Shown: in pieces, positions 7,060-13,316 of the stretch
How positions within the stretch are numbered: the first letter of the stretch is position 1
How the letters are laid out: each line of letters opens with the position of its first letter
Assembly (NCBI GenBank): GCA_964385995.1
Contig: CAYLRF010000041.1
Coordinates: 1-13,316, forward strand
Length of the DNA: 13,316 bases
Source of the DNA: CAYLRF01 sp964385995
GTDB lineage: Bacteria > Bacillota > Clostridia > Lachnospirales > Lachnospiraceae
Reading direction: 5' to 3'
Translations under genes and position numbers: made by a program
The notes under the pieces: model-generated
Seen by the model: only the letters and a program-made list of their open reading frames with translations
Databases searched by the model: none
What the model was told of the DNA's origin: nothing

Positions 7060-10000
7060 TTACAGTCCCGCCCTGAATATGGCCTTGATCCTCGCAAGAA
7101 GTGCCTTCGCGGGGATGATTTCCGTCCTCACCTTTGACGGGGACTGCTTAGTCGCAAGCCTCACAGGTGAAAAACTTTCTTTCGTGACATCCGACGGATC
7201 GACAGGCAGGAAAATAAAGCGCTTCGCGAGAGAACTGTCGGCAAAAGGGATGCCGAAAAGTCCCTCTCCCGCCGCCGCGGCCGCCGTATCCTTAAGGCTC
7301 GGGTTCGCGAAGAGAACTCCCGAATCGTCGGTGCGAATACCCACAAGTTCGCCATTCGCGCACTTGCTGTTTAACTTAAGACCACCATTAGGCTCATCCG
7401 GCGGATTCACAGGCTTCGGGTCCGCCTCCTTGCCGGCCGTAAGCGTAAAGAGTTCCTCGCCATCTATGCCGACATGCCATGAGTTTCCTTCTCTGCTGAC
7501 GGCAAACGAGAGTCTCATCTCCCCGCCTTTCATCTCACCCGCCATATACGCGTTCATTTTTTTCGCGTATTCGGTATCCTTAAGCGCGGATCCCGTCAGC
7601 TTATAGTACGCTATGACTTTCATGGCCGTGTCGTTACCCGCGGTACCCTCAGCGCTTCCGTAGACTCTTATGGCGCCTTTGTTAGTCGCGGTCGTTCCGG
7701 TTACCGTCCGCACAACAGACACCCAAATGCAGTAATTTCCTCCGAAATCCGCCTTCGTCTCGCTGAAGCCCGTCGCGCCGAAGACAGGCCCGGCATCGAC
7801 TTTAAAACTTTCGGGATCATCGGGAAGTACCATATCCACCGCATAAGTCTTCCCGCTCACAAGCTTCCAGTCAAAGCATGTCGAATGCCATGTCTTTACG
7901 CCGTCCAGCTTAAGCGGCGCGTAAAAACCGTCTTCCCGCAGTTCATATCTGGAGTCGATGACACCCGTGTCCTCAAGCTTACTTATGTCATAGACCGCGT
8001 ACAGATGCATGTCGCCCGTATCAGCGGTGACCTCAACATCTTTAAACGCTTCCTTCGTATCGGAATTCTTCCATTCCTTAAACGGACAGGACGCGGTCCC
8101 TACCATCAGCGGTTCGGGTGTCGGCAAATCGGAGGCGCTTATCTTCTCACCCACGGAATATTTCTTCGCAGCCGTATCACATGCCGTGTTCGCCTTAAAG
8201 TATACCGATACCTGCTTGGACTCAACACGCGGATTGGCGAATCTGACACTCGTGACATCCGTTTGAAAGCCTACCAGCGAAGCGTTCGCGTACCTGCTAT
8301 CCAGCGCGGTCTTACATCCTTCATCCTGCGGTGATTTAGGCGCGGGAAGCGGCGTCTTACCCGTCTCGAGAGTTATGAGCGGCTCATCGTCTATGCTGAT
8401 GATCCACTTCCCGGCGGCTGACTGTTCTATGTCGAATGTAAACGTCCGCCCGTCTAAGTCGGCTCCGCCCTTTAAATACGCGGTCATTTTACTTGCATAC
8501 GCGGAACCGCTAAGAGCGCCGGTTCGCTTGTAATAAGCGTAAAAATTGGCGGGACTTACCTTTCCGTCGGCATATGTAATGATCCTGATTCCGCCCTTAT
8601 TGGTCTCATTTGTATCAGACCGCAATATGGTGACCCAAATCCTGTCATATCCGGCGAATGTCGAGTCAGCCTCGGTAAATCCGTTCGCGGCGAAGATCGG
8701 ACCCGCGTCTCCGCCTTTAAAGTCGGCGGGATTCTCGGGGAGAATCATGTCTACCGACCAAACCTTCCCGACGGAGAGTTTATCGACATAATTAGTTTGC
8801 GCTCCCTTCGACGTCGGACTGAACGTGCCGTCGGACTGCAACTCATAAGCCGGCGTGACGCCCGTCCTGTAGTGAGCGTAGAGCTTCATATCCTGCGTGA
8901 CCTTAAATTCCGCAGGCACCTGTTTATGGTTTGACTCATCCGCCCAGCATTGGAACTCATATTCTTTGTTCTGAACTTTAAGTTTTCCCTTAGGTTTCGG
9001 CAGATCGGAGGCCTTGACCGTGGTGCCGAGACGGAATGTGAGCGGGTCTATCTTTTCGTCCGTTTTGGTGTCAAAGGACAGCGTGCGGCGGTACGCGGAA
9101 TTATCCACCGAAGTAATCGTGGGATTCGCGAAGCGGACGCCCTTTGAATTTGTCTGGAATCCGACGAGCTTTCCGTTTTGATATCCGCTATTTACCGCCT
9201 TCGTCCCGTATTCATCCGGCTTTACCGGCTTGGGAGTGATCGCCTTCCCCGCCTCCATGACGAAGAGCTCCTCGCCTTCCACTCCGATATACCAGACGTT
9301 TCCTTCCCTGCGGAAAGTGAACGTAAGTCTGGTCTCCCTGTCGCTCACGCCGTTATTTAAGTACGCCGTCATCTTCTTCGCGTATTTCGTGTTCTTAAGC
9401 ACGGCTCCCGAGAGTTTATAATAAGCCAGCCCTTCTACCGCCTTGCCGTTCTGCGCGTAGCCCATGAATCTGATGCCGCCGCGGTTTTGCTCCACGGTAC
9501 CCTTCGGATTCGCGCGTATCACCGTCATCCACATATAATATCCGTTAAATGTCGATTTATCCGAGTTGAACCCGGTCGCGGCGAAGACGGGCCCCGCCTC
9601 AGTTTCAAAATCCATCGGATTTGCCGGAAGAACCATTTCTACGGTATAGAGATTCCCGTCCAAAAGCTGCAAATTGCCATACGCGGTCTTGGCGTTCGTC
9701 ACGGTCGGTTTGTAGGTGCCGTCATCAAGAAGCTCGAACTGTGCGGACGTGCCTATGTCATACTGAGCGATGATATTCATGTCATATGTGGGCATCCTGA
9801 AATCCCCGCGAAGCGGACGGCTCGTGCTTTGATCCGCCCAGTAGAGGAATTTGTAAGTCACTCCTTTCACCGTACGGTCCGAGCAGGGCGGCAGGGTAAC
9901 CAGATCACCGGGATAATATGTCCTCGGCTCGATCTTCTGCGACGTCTTGGTGTCAAAAGTGACGGTGTGACGGTTCGCGGGATTTTGCCTGATACTTCCG

Positions 10001-11253
10001 GCGTTCTTCACGCTGCAGTCGGCGAATCGCACCTTCGTGCCCAGCACATCGGTTCTGAAACCGACCATGGAGCCTCCCTCATATCCGGTGTTCATGTCGA
10101 GCGTCCCGCCCTCATCGGGCTTCGCGGGTTTGGGCGTCACCGGCTGGCCCGGCTCCAGCGTAAAGTAATCAATGCCGTCTATTCCGACACACCATACGCT
10201 CCCCGCCTTCCGGAAGCTGAAGGTGAGCCTCGTCTCTTTGTCCTTCTTCCCGCCGTTTAGGTAGGCGCTCATCTTTTTCGCGTAAGGAGTGCCTTTTAAC
10301 GCGCTGCCCGTCAGCTTATAATACGCGAGACGCTTGCGGCTCGCGCTCGGAGAGTCTCCCTGGGCGTATCCCCAGAACGAGATGCCGCCCTTGTTCTGCT
10401 CTACCGCGTCAGATCGCGTGACCGTCATCCAGATGTAATAATTTCCGTCAAAGGTCGATGTCGTCTGGTTAAATCCGGTCGCGGCGAACACCGGTCCCGC
10501 GTCGCCTCCGGTATATTCCGCCGGATCCGCGGGAAGAAGCATATCGATGTAGAAGACCTGACCGTCCTTAAGCTGCGTATCGTGCCACGTGGTAGCGCCG
10601 TTTCGAAGCGGGCTGTAGGTGCCGTCGTCCAGAAGCTCAAACCTCGAGGTAACTCCCGTGTCATAAGCGGCATAAAGGTACATGTCCGTGCCTTCCATAC
10701 GAAGATCTTCCGTGATGGCCTGACCGCTGCTGGCGTTTACCCAATTCGCGTACGGAACCGTAATGCCGCCCACCACGCGATCGGGGGCTTTCGGAAGATC
10801 CGCGACGGGAACACTCTCCCCGAACTTATACTGACGCGGCTCCACTACAGCCTCCGTCCGAGTGTCAAAATAAACCGTATGAATGTTCGTCCAGCCCGCG
10901 TGAAGAGTGATGACTCCGTTTACGGCCTTATCCTCATCCAGGGGAACCGTCGCCGTATCCTTACCGTCCGCGTCATACGACCACGACGTGAAGCTGTAAC
11001 CGTACATCTTCGGATCTGACCCCGAGGCAGGGATAGGAAGGATGAACTTCTCGCCAGGAGTATACTTTCCGTCCTTCACCGCCGCACCGCCGTGACTCTC
11101 GTACTTCACGACGTAGGTCTTAGGCGAGGCTTTCACCACACCCTTATCCTCCTTCCCGCAGCGGGAAACCAAAAGGACGACGGCCAGCGCTACGACAGCG
11201 AGGGCGCATACGCAGCCCACCGAAATCCCGATGACCTTCTTCTTACTCTTCAT
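7060..11253 (-). CDS. giant membrane-anchored repeat protein, probable surface glycan-binding scaffold
   Basis: A 1397-residue protein with no recognisable catalytic domain. A basic start (MKSKKK) and one hydrophobic segment (7-29) form a signal anchor; the following VSRC is a poor lipobox, so a membrane anchor is likelier than a lipoprotein. A first InlB-type (Listeria-Bacteroides, Flg_new-like) repeat at about 46-122 precedes four units starting at 125, 429, 723 and 1015. Each unit has an InlB-type repeat of ~75 residues (VxFDT...W...LYAxYD) and a ~215-residue beta-rich module with shared motifs: AGPVFAATGF, YIWMTV, NKGGI, AYYKLTG, AKKMTAYL, W-x-VGIDGEELF, PKPVKPDE, LVGFQT, VRFANP. A cationic tail (1322-1397) has no LPxTG motif. 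The ATG at 11253 is chosen because AAGGAGG lies 7 nt ahead; the GTG at 11259 is too close. Flanked by GH43 genes, it may hold polysaccharide at the surface. Function is inferred. Confidence 0.85.
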   Translation of the reverse strand: MKSKKKVIGISVGCVCALAVVALAVVLLVSRCGKEDKGVVKASPKTYVVKYESHGGAAVKDGKYTPGEKFILPIPASGSDPKMYGYSFTSWSYDADGKDTATVPLDEDKAVNGVITLHAGWTNIHTVYFDTRTEAVVEPRQYKFGESVPVADLPKAPDRVVGGITVPYANWVNASSGQAITEDLRMEGTDMYLYAAYDTGVTSRFELLDDGTYSPLRNGATTWHDTQLKDGQVFYIDMLLPADPAEYTGGDAGPVFAATGFNQTTSTFDGNYYIWMTVTRSDAVEQNKGGISFWGYAQGDSPSASRKRLAYYKLTGSALKGTPYAKKMSAYLNGGKKDKETRLTFSFRKAGSVWCVGIDGIDYFTLEPGQPVTPKPAKPDEGGTLDMNTGYEGGSMVGFRTDVLGTKVRFADCSVKNAGSIRQNPANRHTVTFDTKTSQKIEPRTYYPGDLVTLPPCSDRTVKGVTYKFLYWADQSTSRPLRGDFRMPTYDMNIIAQYDIGTSAQFELLDDGTYKPTVTNAKTAYGNLQLLDGNLYTVEMVLPANPMDFETEAGPVFAATGFNSDKSTFNGYYMWMTVIRANPKGTVEQNRGGIRFMGYAQNGKAVEGLAYYKLSGAVLKNTKYAKKMTAYLNNGVSDRETRLTFTFRREGNVWYIGVEGEELFVMEAGKAITPKPVKPDEYGTKAVNSGYQNGKLVGFQTNSKGVRFANPTITSVDNSAYRRTLSFDTKTDEKIDPLTFRLGTTVKASDLPKPKGKLKVQNKEYEFQCWADESNHKQVPAEFKVTQDMKLYAHYRTGVTPAYELQSDGTFSPTSKGAQTNYVDKLSVGKVWSVDMILPENPADFKGGDAGPIFAANGFTEADSTFAGYDRIWVTILRSDTNETNKGGIRIITYADGKVSPANFYAYYKRTGALSGSAYASKMTAYLKGGADLDGRTFTFDIEQSAAGKWIISIDDEPLITLETGKTPLPAPKSPQDEGCKTALDSRYANASLVGFQTDVTSVRFANPRVESKQVSVYFKANTACDTAAKKYSVGEKISASDLPTPEPLMVGTASCPFKEWKNSDTKEAFKDVEVTADTGDMHLYAVYDISKLEDTGVIDSRYELREDGFYAPLKLDGVKTWHSTCFDWKLVSGKTYAVDMVLPDDPESFKVDAGPVFGATGFSETKADFGGNYCIWVSVVRTVTGTTATNKGAIRVYGSAEGTAGNDTAMKVIAYYKLTGSALKDTEYAKKMNAYMAGEMKGGEMRLSFAVSREGNSWHVGIDGEELFTLTAGKEADPKPVNPPDEPNGGLKLNSKCANGELVGIRTDDSGVLFANPSLKDTAAAAAGEGLFGIPFADSSLAKRFIFLPVDPSDVTKESFSPVRLATKQSPSKVRTEIIPAKALLARIKAIFRAGL
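7291..10881 (-). repeat. four tandem ~900-bp coding repeats within the giant protein
   Basis: Units at 9970-10881, 9088-9969, 8212-9087 and 7291-8211 encode 304, 294, 292 and 307 residues. They are recognised by the recurring motifs (AGP[VI]F, AYYK, KM.AYL, LVGF, F[AV][ND]P-like ends) in the same order and near-constant spacing. The units have diverged, unit 3 and unit 4 most clearly, so they are old duplications. Every unit ends in a Pro/Lys-rich strap (PKPxKPDE) and a short VRFA strand. Confidence 0.85.
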
Positions 11254-11260
11254 GACCACA

Positions 11261-11267
11261 CCTCCTT
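11261..11267 (-). promoter_or_regulatory. strong ribosome binding site that decides the start of the giant protein
   Basis: AAGGAGG on the minus strand, 7 nt before the ATG at 11253. It leaves only about 1 nt before the in-frame GTG at 11259, which rules that codon out as the likely start. A predicted hairpin ends 4 nt upstream of it. Confidence 0.8.
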
Positions 11268-11271
11268 CGCC

Positions 11272-11325
11272 GCCGGCTTAACTGACGCTTCACGCGCCAG
11301 AAGCCTGCTGACTCTTAATGCCGGC
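11272..11325 (-). promoter_or_regulatory. predicted leader RNA hairpin next to the ribosome site
   Basis: In the transcript GCCGGC-A-TTAA pairs with TTAAGCCGGC: a 10-bp stem with one bulged A (arms 11315-11325 and 11272-11281). The loop holds a second stem, GCTTC/GAAGC around an 8-nt loop. The structure lies between the 11-bp repeat array and the Shine-Dalgarno. It lacks a T-tract, so it is not a terminator. It may affect translation or mRNA stability. Confidence 0.45.
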
Positions 11326-11424
11326 TACCTGATACTTACCTGATATTTACCTGATACTTATCTCATGTTTACCTGATGCTTGCCTTCTATTTGCTTTATA
11401 TTCACATTGGGTTTACCTCATACC
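11326..11424. repeat. array of nine phased 11-bp repeats
   Basis: Consensus TACCTGATACT on the plus strand (AGTATCAGGTA on the coding strand). Units start every 11 bp from 11326. Units 1, 2, 3 and 5 are near-identical (10-11 of 11), unit 9 matches 9, units 4, 6 and 7 match about 8, and unit 8 is degenerate. The array fills the gap between the GH43 stop and the leader hairpin of the giant protein. The period is close to one DNA helical turn, so every unit would face the same side of the helix, as in binding-site arrays. Slippage-derived simple DNA is the alternative. Confidence 0.85.
11393..11403 (-). promoter_or_regulatory. shared leader motif GAATATAAAGC upstream of the giant protein
   Basis: The coding strand reads GTGAATATAAAGC at 11393-11405, an exact 13-base match to 13252-13264 upstream of the cytosolic GH43 gene. 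The transition variant GGATATGAAGC occurs at 1104-1114 and 113-123. It contains TATAAA and could serve as a -10 region, but no good -35 is placed. It overlaps unit 7 of the 11-bp array. Confidence 0.45.
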
Positions 11425-11432
11425 GCCGAAAA

Positions 11433-13195
11433 TCACACGAGCCCTTTCTGCGGCGTCATGGTAGGGCCGTGCACCACCAGCACATCCTCCCCGTCGTCCG
11501 NNNNNNNNNNNNNNNNNNNNNNNNNNNNNNNNNNNNNNNNNNNNNNNNNNNNNNNNNNNNNNNNNNNNNNNNNNNNNNNNNNNNNNNNNNNNNNNNNNNN
11601 TTCTGCGGCGTCATGGTAGGGCCGTGCACCACCAGCACATCCTCCCCGTCGTCCGTCTCCACGAACTTCATCTCGTCGTAGCAGATGTACCTGGGCGATA
11701 CTTCCGTCGGGCTGAAATGCTGATGATAAAACATCACGTACTTCCCGCCCGGCGTCTTCACGTAGACCGAGTCTCCCGTTCCTCGCGTGAATCCCGTGGA
11801 GCGCAGGATCGGATTGTACCGATATTTCCTGTACGGCCCGAGAGGGTGCTCCGCCACCGCGTACCCCTCCGCGTAGCTTCCTTTGTAATGCGAGCCCGCG
11901 TACATCATGTAGTAGAGGCCCTTATGCTTCATTATCACTCCGCCCTCCACCACGCGGGCGTAGTCACACTCCCATTCCTCGGCGGGGACCAGAAGCCTCG
12001 TAAGCGTCTCGTCAAGCGGTTTTATGATCCCGTCCTTCGCCTTTACCTCGTAAGCCCATATCTCATTTCCGCCGTTAAATCTGACCACCGTCAGGTAGAC
12101 TCTCCCGTCCTCGTCCACGAAGGGATGTCCGCCTATCTCCTGAATATCCTCATGCAGAGGCTTACGCGTCTTCGACTTAAACGGCCCCAGCGGCGAATCG
12201 GATGAAGCGTACGCCACCTGCACGCGCCTTCTGCCCTGCGCGTCGGGCGCAGTATGCGAGGCGTAAAGCATGTAGAAGATCCCGTCCTTTAGGAAGACGT
12301 TCGGGCTCATGTACTCGTTATTTCCCCAGCCGTCCTCGCCGTGAAAGATCACATGCGGCTCCGACCAGTGTATGAGGTCCTTCGACGTATAGCACTGAAA
12401 GAGCGACATGTCCTGCGTGTCGGTAAAGTACAGATAATACATTCCGTCATAATAGAGGATGTCGGGATCGGCCCCGTATATCACGGGGTTGCGGTAATAC
12501 GTTTCCGCGCCGGATTTATCGTCACTTCCGTCACCGAATTTGTCGCAACTTCCCTCACCAACCTTATCATCGCTTATTGCGCCGTCGCCGGGTTTGTCGG
12601 GATTTCCGTCGACGGTATTATCGTTACTTCCTTCGCCGAATCTATCGTCGCTTCCCTCGCTGACCCCGAGCTGCGTAAGCGACACATTTCTAAACTCCGC
12701 CGCGCCTTCCCCGAACTCCAGTCCGACGGTGCCCCGCGGGAAATGTCGAAGCGTCAGGTCATACTTCGGGAACGGCTCCGTCTCCTTCGGGAAATTATTG
12801 AACCAAATCTTCGCGGCGTCCCCTCTCATTTCCACGCGGATCTTATACCAAACGCCTTTCTTAAAAGGATAACGCATGGAGCCGATGACGAACTCGCTGT
12901 GGTCGCCGCCGTTCACGTTGCGAAGAGTGACGCTCCCGTCCGCCGCGTTCACGGAGAAATAATATCCCGCGATCCAGTCCTTCCCGTTCTTTCCCTGCGC
13001 CCTGAAATAGACGCCCGCCTCGCCGTCCCTCACGAGACGTATCTCGCACTCAAACGCGAAATCCCTCGGAGCCTTATCTTCGGCGAAAAGTACGGCCCTG
13101 TCCGCCGCGTCGGGATAATAAGCGCTCGCCCGTGAAGAAAGCACGCCGCCGCTCTCCCCGACCTCGGCTCCCAGGCTTATCCATTTAATGTCCAT
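11433..13195 (-). CDS. cytosolic GH43 hydrolase with N-terminal beta-sandwich, interrupted by a scaffold gap
   Basis: Removing the N-run and one copy of the 55-bp flanking duplication gives an intact 535-residue protein ending in TPQKGLV and TGA at 11433-11435. Residues ~10-175 form a concanavalin/DUF1080-like beta-sandwich (GVWYKIRVEM, FRNVSL). An acidic octapeptide linker follows (179-228), then a GH43 propeller (~233-520): Asp243 (GADPDI, base), Glu417 (VVEGG, acid), and a pKa-modulator site reading IGGHPF where Asp is expected. The usual GHxS motif reads GTGDS (472-476). The start at 13195 has GGAGG 6 nt upstream, and an in-frame TAA five codons upstream excludes a longer signal-bearing form, so the enzyme should be cytosolic. 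It probably acts on imported oligosaccharides. Activity is uncertain because of the two altered motifs. A scaffold-error frameshift appears if the gap is translated literally. Confidence 0.88.
11446..11655. other. scaffold gap (100 N) flanked by a 55-bp identical duplication
   Basis: Bases 11446-11500 and 11601-11655 are identical over 55 bp and border exactly 100 Ns (11501-11600). This is what results when two contigs that overlap by one assembly k-mer are joined with a default gap. Collapsing it restores an in-frame stop for the GH43 gene (1595 + 13 nt = 536 codons). The true sequence is probably 155 bp shorter here. Confidence 0.9.
12512..12661 (-). repeat. acidic octapeptide-repeat linker in the cytosolic GH43
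   Basis: Six units of about 24 bp encode SEGSDDRF, GEGSNDNT, VDGNPDKP, GDGAISDDKV (10 residues), GEGSCDKF and GDGSDDKS. The pattern is [GV][DE]GSxD[KR]x. The Asp/Gly-rich composition suggests a flexible linker and might bind calcium, which is a guess. Confidence 0.8.
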
Positions 13196-13234
13196 GTCAA
13201 ACCTCCTTTAAGTCCCACCTACGGCTGAATCGTT

Positions 13235-13262
13235 CCCTTATAACCGTCCCCGCTTTATATTC
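13235..13262 (-). promoter_or_regulatory. conserved 28-bp intergenic block, copy 2 (upstream of the cytosolic GH43)
   Basis: The coding strand begins GAATATAAAGCGGGG and continues ACGGTTATAA, matching 1087-1114 at 23 of 28 positions. It ends 39 nt before the start codon. The TATAAA inside it (13254-13259) could be a -10 box, but no -35-like hexamer stands at 16-18 nt. The remainder of 13211-13316 shows no gene. Confidence 0.5.
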
Positions 13263-13316
13263 ACGTGTTCTGACGCGCCACTCTAATGCGGATTACGTTC
13301 GCCTCGCGGCTTTTGG

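Noticed and set aside
6857..7606. 249-codon plus-strand ORF covering an intergenic gap and the giant protein's tail
   Set aside because: Ser/Pro-rich shadow composition, mostly antisense to a coding frame, and no Shine-Dalgarno.
8883..8893. Fifth exact copy of the leader motif, GGATATGAAGC
   Set aside because: It falls within the giant protein's coding frame, encoding Asp-Met-Lys in a conserved repeat position, so it is better explained by codons than by regulation.
9487..10260. 257-codon plus-strand ORF opposite the giant protein
   Set aside because: Antisense to a repeat-protein frame with consistent motifs; no ribosome site and no recognisable domain.
11254..11259. GTG at 11257-11259 as the giant protein's start
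   Set aside because: Only about 1 nt from AAGGAGG, whereas the ATG two codons later has a normal 7-nt spacer.
11326..11424. 11-bp repeats as a possible CRISPR array or replication iterons
   Set aside because: Units are contiguous with no spacers, so not CRISPR. No replication gene or plasmid feature is nearby to support iterons.
11456..11500. Different-frame C-terminus of the cytosolic GH43 after the N-run
   Set aside because: It is the 55-bp duplication translated in another frame; collapsing the gap gives the proper end.
12341..13135. 264-codon plus-strand ORF opposite the cytosolic GH43
   Set aside because: It lies wholly antisense to a clear GH43 frame, has no ribosome site, and its Arg/His/Val-rich composition is typical of a shadow frame in GC-rich DNA.

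Overview
The window is a carbohydrate-use locus from a Gram-positive bacterium, most likely a Clostridia/Lachnospiraceae-type member of the Bacillota. The evidence is strong AGGAGG ribosome sites, two lipoprotein signal peptides with short Lys-rich N-termini, a binding-protein/two-permease sugar ABC importer, a Listeria-Bacteroides (InlB-type) repeat protein, and moderately GC-rich DNA. The taxon is an inference, not a sequence match. All genes are on the minus strand, so transcription runs from right to left.

In transcription order: (1) 13195-11433, a family-43 glycoside hydrolase (GH43) without a signal peptide, with an N-terminal beta-sandwich, an acidic octapeptide-repeat linker and a C-terminal five-bladed propeller. 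An artificial 100-N scaffold gap crosses its 3' end. The same 55 bp flank the gap on both sides, and collapsing them restores a complete 535-codon frame. (2) 11253-7060, a 1397-residue membrane-anchored protein made of four copies of a ~300-residue unit (InlB-type repeat plus a beta-sandwich-like module). (3) 6793-4100, an 897-residue GH43 lipoprotein with an intact catalytic triad and three accessory modules. (4) 3823-2258, a sugar-binding lipoprotein. (5) 2244-1204 and (6) 1029-169, two sugar ABC permeases. (7) The first 22 codons of another gene, from 67 off the left edge.

Read together: the repeat protein and GH43 lipoprotein would bind and trim an arabinose- or xylose-containing polysaccharide at the cell surface, the binding protein and permeases would import the oligosaccharides, and the leaderless GH43 would finish hydrolysis in the cytosol. 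No ATPase subunit or regulator gene is present. The substrate is inferred from GH43 membership only.

The intergenic DNA is more structured than expected. An 11-bp motif (GRATATRAAGC on the coding strand) occurs in four of the leader regions in the same orientation; at two of them the similarity extends to 28 bp (23 identical). Upstream of the giant repeat protein sits an array of 11-bp tandem repeats next to a predicted leader hairpin. No convincing rho-independent terminator separates the genes, so they may be partly co-transcribed with internal promoters or operators. No rRNA, tRNA, CRISPR array, transposase or integrase was seen.
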